DNA from: Nocardioides szechwanensis
GTDB lineage: Bacteria; Actinomycetota; Actinomycetes; Propionibacteriales; Nocardioidaceae
Assembly (NCBI RefSeq): GCF_900103935.1
Contig: NZ_FNIC01000001.1
Location: forward strand, 288,306-352,305
DNA length: 64,000 bases
Reading direction: 5' to 3'
In this document: piece by piece, positions 8,045-16,104 of the stretch
How positions within the stretch are numbered: the first letter of the stretch is position 1
Layout: each line of letters opens with the position of its first letter
Program-made: the position numbers and the translations under genes
Notes under the pieces: generated by a model
Databases searched by the model: none
Told to the model about the DNA's origin: nothing
Seen by the model: the letters and a program-made list of their open reading frames with translations, nothing else

Positions 8045-9603
8045 GCGGTCACGCTTTCGGGGTCGGGTCGCGCTGGTTCGGAGGAGGTCGCCGCCGGACC
8101 GATCTGGACTGTCACGGTGAGACCCCCGGTCTCGTTCTCGCTGACCGACAGGTCGGCCTTGATGAGCTGGGCGCGCTCGCGCATGATCTTGAGCCCGTAG
8201 GAGTCGGTGCGCCCCTGCTGGAGGCCGCGGCCGTTGTCGCAGACGCTGATCCTCGCCCGGGGGGCATAGACCTGGCACTCGACCTCGATCGCCGTCGCCC
8301 GGGCGTGCTTGACCGCGTTGTTCATGGCCTCCTGGGCGATGCGGAAGAGCTCGGCCTCCACCTCCGCGCGGAGCCGGGTCGTGTGCTCGTCGAGCGTGAC
8401 GGTGATGGGTACGCCGGACACCTCGCTCAGGTTCCTGGCCACGGAACCCACGGCCGCGCCCAGGCTCTCGCTCTCGCCGACACTGGTGCGCAGCGTGAGC
8501 ACCGAGCTGCGCACCTCGGACACGATCGCCGTGACCTGGGCCCGCAGCGCCGCCAGCTGCTTGGCCTGCTCGGGAGACGCCGGCCGCGCGGCCAGCGCGT
8601 CCACGGCGTAGCCGAGCGACGCGATGTCCTGGGCCACGCCGTCGTGCATCTCGCGGGACAGGCGGCGCCGCTCGTCGGCGGTCGCGGTGTCGCGGAAGTG
8701 GGAGAAGAGCAGGGCGGTGTCGAACTGGACCAGACCGGCCTGCAGGTCGGCGACGAGCTCGGTGAGCCGCGCCCCCAGGTCGAGGTCGACCCTGTCCGAG
8801 AGGGTGCCGGCGATGATGGCGGTCTCGCCCAGGGCGAAGGCGAACGTGCGGTGCTCGACCGCGGTGCGCCCGGAGCCCCACACCTCGGTCGCGAGCTGCT
8901 CGATGCGGGCCAGCGCGTCGGGGTCGGGGGACTCGGTGATCAGTGGCGCCAGGGTCTCCCCACGGGGGACGTAGAGCGCGAGCGACACGGCCGGCAGCCG
9001 GTCGCGGACCTGGCTGAGGAGCGCCCCACCGAGGGCGTTGACGTCAAGACCGGAGCTCAGGCCCTCGGACAGCCCGATCAGCTCCCTGATCAGGCCCTGC
9101 GCGTAGCGGTAGGACGAGACGGTGTCCGGCTCCAGCACGCTCGTCGAGCGGACGAACGTGGCGATGAACCCCACCCCGATGCCGGTGACGGTCCAGGTGA
9201 AGATCCCCAGGCTCGCCTCCGTGGTGAGGCCCCCGAACACCAGCAACGAGATCGACACGAGGGCGGTCAGCTGGGCCGAGACACTCTGGGCGACCCCGCT
9301 CAACCCCCGGTGGAGCCCTGCGACGAACGGCGAGATCGCCAGTGCGGCCAGCACGCTGAGCGTCGATTCGATCGTGAATGCGCAGACCGCGCCGACGAGG
9401 GCGGCCTCGAGTGTCCAGGGCATCGACCGCGTCGCACGCCAGCTGGCTGCCTGGGCGAGCACCCAGATCGCGGCGATGACCGCGAGCGCGGCCACGGCCA
9501 CGACGTCGCGCTCCCACAGCACAGGCGCTGCTATTGCGACCAGGACGAAGATCCGGGCCGCCGCTGTGATGCGGAAGAGCTGCTGGCGGGGCACGGGAGT
9601 CAT
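8041..9603 (-). CDS. Membrane sensor histidine kinase (HisKA_3/HATPase_c) in the tad locus
   Basis: This 520-residue protein has about six hydrophobic helices in residues 10-155, a GAF-like region (about 170-300), a HisKA_3 dimerisation helix with phospho-acceptor H320 in SREMHDG, and a C-terminal HATPase with a DNGRG N-box/G-box region near residue 460. This layout is typical of NarL-partner kinases. The input signal is unknown. It overlaps the TadC gene upstream by 4 nt and the response regulator downstream by 4 nt, so it is part of the pilus operon rather than an independent unit. Confidence 0.9.
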   Translation of the reverse strand: MTPVPRQQLFRITAAARIFVLVAIAAPVLWERDVVAVAALAVIAAIWVLAQAASWRATRSMPWTLEAALVGAVCAFTIESTLSVLAALAISPFVAGLHRGLSGVAQSVSAQLTALVSISLLVFGGLTTEASLGIFTWTVTGIGVGFIATFVRSTSVLEPDTVSSYRYAQGLIRELIGLSEGLSSGLDVNALGGALLSQVRDRLPAVSLALYVPRGETLAPLITESPDPDALARIEQLATEVWGSGRTAVEHRTFAFALGETAIIAGTLSDRVDLDLGARLTELVADLQAGLVQFDTALLFSHFRDTATADERRRLSREMHDGVAQDIASLGYAVDALAARPASPEQAKQLAALRAQVTAIVSEVRSSVLTLRTSVGESESLGAAVGSVARNLSEVSGVPITVTLDEHTTRLRAEVEAELFRIAQEAMNNAVKHARATAIEVECQVYAPRARISVCDNGRGLQQGRTDSYGLKIMRERAQLIKADLSVSENETGGLTVTVQIGPAATSSEPARPDPESVTA

Positions 9604-10520
9604 CCGAAGCTGTCCATGATGGCGATGGCAGCGGGACCCATCACCGCGATGAACAGGCAGGGAAGGATGCAGAAGATCAGCGGGACCGTCATCTTGACGG
9701 GGACCTGCTGAGCCTTGGTCTCGGCGCGCTGGCGGCGCTTGACCCGCATCTCGGACGACTGCACGCGGAGCACCTGGGCGACCGGGATGCCGAAGGCGTC
9801 GGCCTGCACCATCGCACTGACGAAGGACCGGAGCTCGGGCACGGTGGAGCGCTCGGATAGTGCCCGCAAGGCCGCCGAGCGGCCCTGGCCGATCTGCATC
9901 TCGCGCAGGACCCGCGCGAACTCCTCCGCCAGCGGCCCTTCGGTCTTGCGTGACACGTGCTGCAGGGCGGCGTCGAAGCCGAGGCCGGCCTCGACGCTGA
10001 TCGTGAGCAGGTCGATCGCGTCGGGCAGGTCACGCTGGATGACCTGTGAGCGCTCGTAGGTCTTCTGGTAGAGATAGAGGTTTGGGACGAAGAAGCCGAG
10101 CGTCACTCCCCCGACTACCATTAGGATCTGGACACCGACACCGACGCCGAAGGCCAGGGACAGTGCGAGACCGACGACGGCCAGGGTGACGGAGCCGATC
10201 ACCTTGCCGGAGACGACCCGGTCGACGCTCCAGTCGCGCGGGTTGCCCGCGAAGTCCAGTTTGCGGCGCACGCGCTCGGCGGAGTCGGCACCGGAGAGCC
10301 GGCGGCCGAGGTTCAGCGCTCGCGCCTGGAGTGGCTCGAGCACCCGCTCCCCGAACGGACGGTCCAGCTCGGCGGTCAGCTCCTTTGGAGCGTTGTCCAT
10401 CGCCTCCAGCACGGCGAGGGACCGGGTGACACCGACCTCGCTCGGCGGCCCGACGGCCATGCCTACGAGCACGATCGCGGCCACGAAGAGGATCACCCCC
10501 ATTACTAGCAGGAGCGTCAT
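9600..10520 (-). CDS. tadC: TadC-like type II secretion F-domain protein
   Basis: The 306-residue integral membrane protein has an N-terminal helix, a pair of helices near 110-150 and a C-terminal helix, with a T2SSF cytoplasmic domain between (LPDAIDLLTISVEAGLGFD, then REMQIGQGR). TadC-type proteins form the inner-membrane platform of Tad pili together with TadB. It follows the VWA-TadB gene with a 1-nt gap and overlaps the histidine kinase by 4 nt. Confidence 0.9.
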   Translation of the reverse strand: MTLLLVMGVILFVAAIVLVGMAVGPPSEVGVTRSLAVLEAMDNAPKELTAELDRPFGERVLEPLQARALNLGRRLSGADSAERVRRKLDFAGNPRDWSVDRVVSGKVIGSVTLAVVGLALSLAFGVGVGVQILMVVGGVTLGFFVPNLYLYQKTYERSQVIQRDLPDAIDLLTISVEAGLGFDAALQHVSRKTEGPLAEEFARVLREMQIGQGRSAALRALSERSTVPELRSFVSAMVQADAFGIPVAQVLRVQSSEMRVKRRQRAETKAQQVPVKMTVPLIFCILPCLFIAVMGPAAIAIMDSFG

Positions 10521-10521
10521 C

Positions 10522-12411
10522 TCACACCTCGACCTTGATCAACTTGCTCATCCAGAAGATCCCCACGGCCAACCACACAGCCCCGCCGATGAGCATGAGG
10601 AGCCCGCGTGGATCGGTGAACAATGGCATGACGTAGTCGCGCTGCACGGCGAGGAGGTAGAGAAGGAACAGCGGCGGCAGAGCCCCGAGAACGCCGGCCG
10701 ACAGCCTTCCCTCAGCCGACAGGGCCGCGACCTGCCGCCGCATGTACTCGCGCTCGCGCATAGTGGCCGCGACGGTGTCGAGCAGCTCGGCGAGGTTTCC
10801 GCCGACCTGGCGCTGGATCCGGATCGCCATCACGACCCAGGCGAAGTCCTTGCTCTCGAAGCGCTCGGCGACGCCGTCGAGGGCGTCTTCCAGTGACACG
10901 CCCAGCCTCGTTTCGACCAGGACCCGCTTGAACTCCGTGGAGACGGGGTCGGTGCCCTCGCGCACGATGGTGTCCACCGACTGACCCAGCGAAAGGCCCG
11001 CCGACAGGGAGCCGGACATCAGCTGGAGGGTCTCGGGTAACCCGGAGTTGAAGGCTTTGCGCCGGCGGCTGCGCCGGAGCCCGAGGTACAGCCACGGGCC
11101 GACCGCGCCCATAGCCAGGAAGAGGAGGCCGACCACCAGACTGCCCTTTCCCAGCAGGACTCCCACCAGACCGGCGCCGAGGAAGAACGCGAGGTGCACC
11201 AGCAACCACTCGGACGACTTGAGGTCGCTGCCGGCGCCGTCGAGGCGATGGGCGATCCGTGCCTCGAGGCCCTTGTTGCGACGGAGGACCTTGGACGCGG
11301 CCTCCTTCGCCTGTGTCAGGGCCGCCTCGGCCTCGGGTCGTGGCGCCGCAGGTCCGGCTGCCGGCGAGGTGTAGCGGGACACGCGGTCGACGACGGTCAT
11401 CGGCCGGCTGCGCTGGGGGACGAGCAGAGCGAGGGCGATGACGAGCCCGGCGCCGAACGCGCCGATCCCGGCGTACTTCGTCCAGCCCGGGAGGCTCCGG
11501 CCGTCGCTGCCCGAGGGGCCAAACGCCTCGGGCACGTTGTCTTGCACGGTCGTGAAAGCCTCGGCGGTGACTGGCCCGCCGTCGGTCTCCAACGTGACCT
11601 CGACGGACGCCTCCGTGACGGCCAGCCCGGCGGGTACCTGGGCGGTCACCAGCACCTGACGCGCGAGTACGTCTGCCTCCCTCGAGAAGGCGTCGGCCAG
11701 CGCGCTCGGCGTGGCGGGGATGACCTGGCCGCCGCCAGCGCCGGCCAACGCGGTGAGCGCCTCGACCGCTAGGCCCTGCTGCTGGAGCGCGACGACGTCG
11801 ACCAGGATCTCGGCCTCGCCGATCGCTTGGGTGACGACCTCGAGGTCGGTGTCACTGGTGTCGGCTCCGTCGGACAGGACGAGCAGCGAGCGCTGACCCT
11901 CCACTCCGGCCATCGTGACGGCCGCGAGCACCCCGTCGTACAGTCGGGTCTCCTTGGTCAGGGTGAGGCCCTCGACGACTGCGGCCGCGGCGGCGCGGTC
12001 CTTGGTGGGCACGAGGCTCGGCGTCACGTCGGCGGCGAAGCTGACGATCCCGACGTAGACGTCATCTGGCACAGCCTTAAGGAAGGCGAGAGCCGCGGCC
12101 TTCGCCGCCGCGAAGCGAGGGCCTTCCATCGAGTTGCTGGTGTCGACGGCGAGTACGGCGGTCCGCCGGACCTGGGAGGTGGTCGCCGCCGGGACGGCGA
12201 CGGCCGAGGCGATCTGGCCGTCGATGGTCACCGAAACCTGCTCGAGGTCGACCTCGACGTCCGGCGGCACCGACACCAGGATCTGCAGCCCCTCGGCCGT
12301 CGGCTCGACGTGCGCGATCGTGCCCTCGGCCGCGTAGGCCCCGGGCGCGGGGACGAGCGCCAGCACCACCGCCGCGAGCGCGGTCGAGAGCAGGGTGCGG
12401 AGGCGAGCCAT
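10522..12411 (-). CDS. tadB: VWA domain-TadB fusion (Tad pilus platform protein)
   Basis: The 629-residue protein carries a signal peptide (about 1-28), an extracytoplasmic von Willebrand A domain with a complete MIDAS DTSNS at 90-94, a membrane helix near 312-334, and a TadB-like T2SSF domain (about 400-629; ETLQLMSGSLSAGLSLGQS). Usual TadB proteins lack the VWA half. An exposed metal-dependent adhesion domain joined to the pilus platform could bind a surface ligand or an assembly partner (inference). It sits in the expected tadB position, between cpaF and tadC. Confidence 0.88.
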   Translation of the reverse strand: MARLRTLLSTALAAVVLALVPAPGAYAAEGTIAHVEPTAEGLQILVSVPPDVEVDLEQVSVTIDGQIASAVAVPAATTSQVRRTAVLAVDTSNSMEGPRFAAAKAAALAFLKAVPDDVYVGIVSFAADVTPSLVPTKDRAAAAAVVEGLTLTKETRLYDGVLAAVTMAGVEGQRSLLVLSDGADTSDTDLEVVTQAIGEAEILVDVVALQQQGLAVEALTALAGAGGGQVIPATPSALADAFSREADVLARQVLVTAQVPAGLAVTEASVEVTLETDGGPVTAEAFTTVQDNVPEAFGPSGSDGRSLPGWTKYAGIGAFGAGLVIALALLVPQRSRPMTVVDRVSRYTSPAAGPAAPRPEAEAALTQAKEAASKVLRRNKGLEARIAHRLDGAGSDLKSSEWLLVHLAFFLGAGLVGVLLGKGSLVVGLLFLAMGAVGPWLYLGLRRSRRRKAFNSGLPETLQLMSGSLSAGLSLGQSVDTIVREGTDPVSTEFKRVLVETRLGVSLEDALDGVAERFESKDFAWVVMAIRIQRQVGGNLAELLDTVAATMREREYMRRQVAALSAEGRLSAGVLGALPPLFLLYLLAVQRDYVMPLFTDPRGLLMLIGGAVWLAVGIFWMSKLIKVEV

Positions 12412-12415
12412 CGGG

Positions 12416-13942
12416 CTACATCCGGTCCGTGTGGAACAGCAAGGGGTCCACAGTCACGTTGGAGTAGGCCATCTTGTCCAGGAACTTGGGGCGCAGGCCC
12501 GTGGAGCGCAGCCGGCCGAGGGTGCGTCCTTCGGCGTCGAAACCGGCGCTGTTGTCGAAGACGAAGATGTCCTGGAGCGTGATGACGTCGCCCTCCATCC
12601 GCTCCACCTCGGTGATGTGGGTGATCCGGCGCGACCCGTCCTTGAAGCGGGTCTGGTGCACGATCAGGTCGACCGCCGACGCGATCTGCTCGCGGATGGC
12701 GCGCACCGGCAGGTCCATGCCGGCCATCAGCACCATCGTCTCCATGCGGGAGAGCGTGTCGCGGGGGCCGTTGGAGTGCAAGGTGCAGATCGAGCCGTCA
12801 TGGCCGGTGTTCATGGCCTGGAGCATGTCGAGCGCCGAGGCGTCGCGGACCTCCCCGACGATGATCCGGTCGGGCCGCATCCGCAGGCTGTTCTTGACGA
12901 GGTCGCGGATCGTGACCGCCCCCTTGCCCTCGATGTTGGACGGCCGCGACTCGAGCCGCACGACGTGGTCCTGCTTGAGCTGGAGCTCGGCGGCGTCCTC
13001 GATGGTGACGATCCGCTCGTCGTCGGGGATGAACGACGAGAGCACGTTGAGGGTGGTCGTCTTCCCGGCGCCGGTGCTGCCCGAGACGAAGATGTTGAGG
13101 CGACCGCGCACACAGGCCTCGAGGAAGTCGGCGGTCTGCGGTGACAGCGAGCCGAACGTGATCAGGTCGTTGACGGTCAGCGGGTCGGTGGCGAACTTCC
13201 GGATGGTCAGAGCGGAGCCGTCGACCGCCAGCGGGGGTACGACGGCGTTGACGCGGCTGCCGTCGGGCAGCCGGGCGTCGACCATGGGGCTCGACTCGTC
13301 GACGCGGCGGCCGATGCGGGAGACGATCTTGTCGATGGTCCGGCGCAGGTGCGCTTCGTCCGCGAAGGTCGCGTCAGCCGCGACCAGGCGCCCCGACTTC
13401 TCGAGCCAGATGCTGTCGGCGCCGTTGACCATCACCTCGGACACGTCGGGGTCGCGCAGGTAGGGCTCGATCGGGCCGTAGCCGAGGATGTCGTCGCTGA
13501 TCTCCTGCGTGACGCGGGCGCGGTCGCTGTTGCTGAGCGGCCGGTCCTGCGAGCCCATCACGTCGGCGAGGACCGCGCGCACTCGCCGGTCCAGCTCGTT
13601 CTGGTCCATGTCGGCGTCGTAGAGCTGGGGGCCGAGCTGCTTGAGCAGCTCGACGTGGACGCTGGACTTGAGCTCCTCGATCCGGTCGTGCTGCGACGCG
13701 GCGAGCGACCGGCGCTGATTGGGCGTCGGTTCGACGGCCTTGGCCGGCGCCCGACGGGCGGCGGCGGCGACCGCGGCGGCCGCGCCGGCGGGGTCCAGGC
13801 TCGTCAGCTGGGTAGCCGCAGGGGAGGGGCCTTCACCCGGGGTCGGCTGCCCCTCGCCGTCCGTCGCGTCGCTGCCCTCGGGCCGGGACGCCGCCTCGCT
13901 CGCGCGCCGGGCGGCCGCGAGGCGATCGGAAAGACTGCTCAT
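12416..13942 (-). CDS. cpaF: CpaF/TadA secretion ATPase
   Basis: This 508-residue type II/IV secretion ATPase has a Pro/Ala-rich N-terminus, an N-terminal regulatory region, Walker A GSTGAGKTTT near 290, and downstream Asp/His boxes (EDAAELQL, GEVRDASALD, GHDGS). It powers Flp pilus assembly at the inner membrane. The ATG at 13942 gives a normal CpaF N-terminus and leaves a 4-nt gap after the cpaE stop; an in-frame start 24 codons upstream would overlap cpaE. The stop lies 4 nt before the VWA-TadB gene. Confidence 0.93.
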   Translation of the reverse strand: MSSLSDRLAAARRASEAASRPEGSDATDGEGQPTPGEGPSPAATQLTSLDPAGAAAAVAAAARRAPAKAVEPTPNQRRSLAASQHDRIEELKSSVHVELLKQLGPQLYDADMDQNELDRRVRAVLADVMGSQDRPLSNSDRARVTQEISDDILGYGPIEPYLRDPDVSEVMVNGADSIWLEKSGRLVAADATFADEAHLRRTIDKIVSRIGRRVDESSPMVDARLPDGSRVNAVVPPLAVDGSALTIRKFATDPLTVNDLITFGSLSPQTADFLEACVRGRLNIFVSGSTGAGKTTTLNVLSSFIPDDERIVTIEDAAELQLKQDHVVRLESRPSNIEGKGAVTIRDLVKNSLRMRPDRIIVGEVRDASALDMLQAMNTGHDGSICTLHSNGPRDTLSRMETMVLMAGMDLPVRAIREQIASAVDLIVHQTRFKDGSRRITHITEVERMEGDVITLQDIFVFDNSAGFDAEGRTLGRLRSTGLRPKFLDKMAYSNVTVDPLLFHTDRM

Positions 13943-13946
13943 GCCG

Positions 13947-15131
13947 TCACCGCTTCTTCCGGAAGAGCCCGCGCTTCGCCGTCGAGCCCGGCTCCGCCTG
14001 CGCGGGGGACCCATACGGCGACGCGACCGGCTCGCCGGCGAGCGTGCTCGCGAGTGCCGTGATCGCGGTGCTGAACGGGTGCTGCGGCCGCTCGCTGACG
14101 ATCGGGTTACCGGCGTTTGTGGACGCCCCGATGTCCAGGGACGAGGCGACCCGCGCCGCGATGCTCATGCCGAGGATAGCCTCGACCTTGTCGGGGCTGA
14201 TACCGACCTCGTCGTCGGCCCGGTTGAGCAGCAGGTGTCGGTGACCCCGGGCGATGTCGAGCATCTGCAGGGTCTCGAGTGCGACCTTGACGTTCTTGAG
14301 AGTGGGGACGTCGAGGGTGGCCACGATGACGCACTCGTCGGTCTCGTCCAGCGCGGTCAGCGTCACGTCGTCGAAGGACGGGGCTGTGTCGACGACGACG
14401 AAATCGAAGTGCTCCTTGAGCGTGCGCAGGATGCGGGAGACGAGCGCGGCCGTGACCCGTTCGCGGACGTCGGGGTGGGCGGGCGCAGCGAGCACCATCA
14501 GCGATCCGTGGTGGCGCGTCAGCAGCCCGTCGAGCATGGCGAAGTCGATGGCGTCCTCGGAGCCCACCGCCTGCTCGATGGAGTGGGTGGGGAAGAGCTG
14601 CATGGTGATGGCGACGTCGCCGAATGCGAGGTCGAGGTCGACCAGGCACACCCGGCGTGCCCCTCCCTCGGTGAGGGCGAGGGCCAGGTTGACCGACATC
14701 GTGGTCTTGCCGACCCCGCCCTTCGGCGAGAACACGGTGACGACCTTGCCGTGGTGCGCTGCCCCTGCGGGCCCCCGCAGGGCAGTGAAGAGCTGGTGCG
14801 CGCGGGCCACCGCGGCCGAGATAGCGTCAAGGTCGGAGGCCGGGACGACGTCGCGGGCGCCGGCCTTCATGGCCTGCGTGAGGACTGCCGTGTCGAGCGT
14901 CTCGCGGACCAAGACAACGCTGATGGTCGGCCGGGTGGTGCGCAGCTCCTCGCACACGCGCACTGCCTCGTCCATCGGGAGGGCAGGGCCGAGAACGACG
15001 ACGTACTCCTCCGGGTGCTGGTCGAGCCACGCGGTCATCCGTTCGGGCGTGGCGAGGCACTGCGAGCCAGTGGGCAGCGCCTTGAGGAGGTCCGCGACGG
15101 ACGGGCCGTGGGGTTCGACGAGGACGGGCAT
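13947..15131 (-). CDS. cpaE: CpaE/TadZ-like AAA ATPase
   Basis: The 394-residue protein has an N-terminal receiver-like domain without an obvious phospho-acceptor (about 1-120) and a MinD/ParA-type ATPase domain with deviant Walker A KGGVGKTT at 137-144, followed by LVDLDLAFGD and a VVDTAPS switch segment. CpaE/TadZ proteins localise Tad machinery to the pole or membrane. The C-terminus ends in a basic KRGLFRKKR tail. The gene lies between cpaB and cpaF with very short gaps. Confidence 0.9.
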   Translation of the reverse strand: MPVLVEPHGPSVADLLKALPTGSQCLATPERMTAWLDQHPEEYVVVLGPALPMDEAVRVCEELRTTRPTISVVLVRETLDTAVLTQAMKAGARDVVPASDLDAISAAVARAHQLFTALRGPAGAAHHGKVVTVFSPKGGVGKTTMSVNLALALTEGGARRVCLVDLDLAFGDVAITMQLFPTHSIEQAVGSEDAIDFAMLDGLLTRHHGSLMVLAAPAHPDVRERVTAALVSRILRTLKEHFDFVVVDTAPSFDDVTLTALDETDECVIVATLDVPTLKNVKVALETLQMLDIARGHRHLLLNRADDEVGISPDKVEAILGMSIAARVASSLDIGASTNAGNPIVSERPQHPFSTAITALASTLAGEPVASPYGSPAQAEPGSTAKRGLFRKKR

Positions 15132-15138
15132 CAGCAGC

Positions 15139-15882
15139 TCACCGGAAGAGGTTCTGCAGGCCCACGCCGCGACCGGCCTCGACCTGGCTCTTGTCGTTGA
15201 CGAGTCCGAGGACCAGCTCGCCGTTGCGCTGGGCGAAGATCGTCCGCTCGACGTCCTTCTGGCTGAACGCGAAGGTCAGCAGGGTGCGTGGCAGCTGCTC
15301 GACCGTCTCGGCGCCGGTCGGGTCGGTGGTTGTCGTGGTGGCGACCTGCGTGGTGGAGCCGGTGCCCAGCACGAGGGCCCGCGGGTGCAGGATCCGGGCG
15401 ACGTTCTGGCCGGTCTGGGGATCCACGCCGTACCAGTAGACGGCCACCTCGGCCCCGGGGTTGACGAAGCCGGCGACGCGCTGGGGGTCGCCCAGGTCCA
15501 CGCTGATCGCCTGGAGCCCGTCGGGGATGGGGAGCGTGGACGAGGCTTCGACCTCGGTCGCGGCCCCGAACTTGGCAGGCAACAGCTGCTCCCCCGGGTA
15601 GAGCGTCGTCAGTGCCACCTGGCCCTTGAATACCGCGCCCTGGTCGGTAGCGCCCGGGAGCACGCTGCCGACCGTGACGGTCTGCAGGTTGATCTTGCCC
15701 GCGGTGAGCGCGACGTCGACCGCCTCTCCCGCCTCGATCTGCTGGGTGGCCACGAGCACCTCGACGGTCTCGAACCGCTCCTCCGCCCGGCTCTCGGCGT
15801 TCTGGGCGTAGACGAAGACGAGCGCGGCCCCGAGTGCGGCTACGACCACGGCCGCGACCATGAGAATTCTGCGACGGTCCAT
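15139..15882 (-). CDS. cpaB: CpaB/RcpC-like Flp pilus assembly protein (SAF domain)
   Basis: The 247-residue protein has an N-terminal membrane anchor (about 5-26) and an extracytoplasmic SAF/RcpC region (VLVATQQIEAGEAVD; LYPGEQLLPAKF; GLQAISVDLGDPQRVAGFV). This is the usual first gene of actinobacterial tad loci. GAGGGAAGG lies about 9 nt upstream of the ATG. In monoderm bacteria there is no CpaC secretin, and none is found here, so CpaB probably works at the cell-wall face of the membrane. Confidence 0.88.
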   Translation of the reverse strand: MDRRRILMVAAVVVAALGAALVFVYAQNAESRAEERFETVEVLVATQQIEAGEAVDVALTAGKINLQTVTVGSVLPGATDQGAVFKGQVALTTLYPGEQLLPAKFGAATEVEASSTLPIPDGLQAISVDLGDPQRVAGFVNPGAEVAVYWYGVDPQTGQNVARILHPRALVLGTGSTTQVATTTTTDPTGAETVEQLPRTLLTFAFSQKDVERTIFAQRNGELVLGLVNDKSQVEAGRGVGLQNLFR

Positions 15883-16104
15883 CGAACAGCGCCTTCCCTC
15901 GGCGCGAGCCGGTCGGCGGCTCGTCGCGTCCCTCGAAGACGTGATGTCCCACCCCAGAGAGGATCACGGCTCCGGCGCCACCACTCTCGGTGCGGTGCGC
16001 CAGTCGGAGGTTATCTGAGAATCGAGGTAACACGGGCAAAGGGGCGGAAAAACGCTCGTGTCGCACCTGCCACATGCGCCACGCAGGCAACGCGTGCGGG
16101 CGCG
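15883..16104 (-). promoter_or_regulatory. Intergenic region upstream of the tad operon
   Basis: These 222 nt precede cpaB and follow fadD on the same strand. On the minus strand a TTGCCC hexamer (16034-16039) lies about 18 nt before GATAAC, a possible but weak promoter. An imperfect AT-rich inverted segment (GTTATC...GGTAAC, about 16012-16032) could be an operator. No riboswitch consensus or RNA gene was recognised. Confidence 0.3.
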
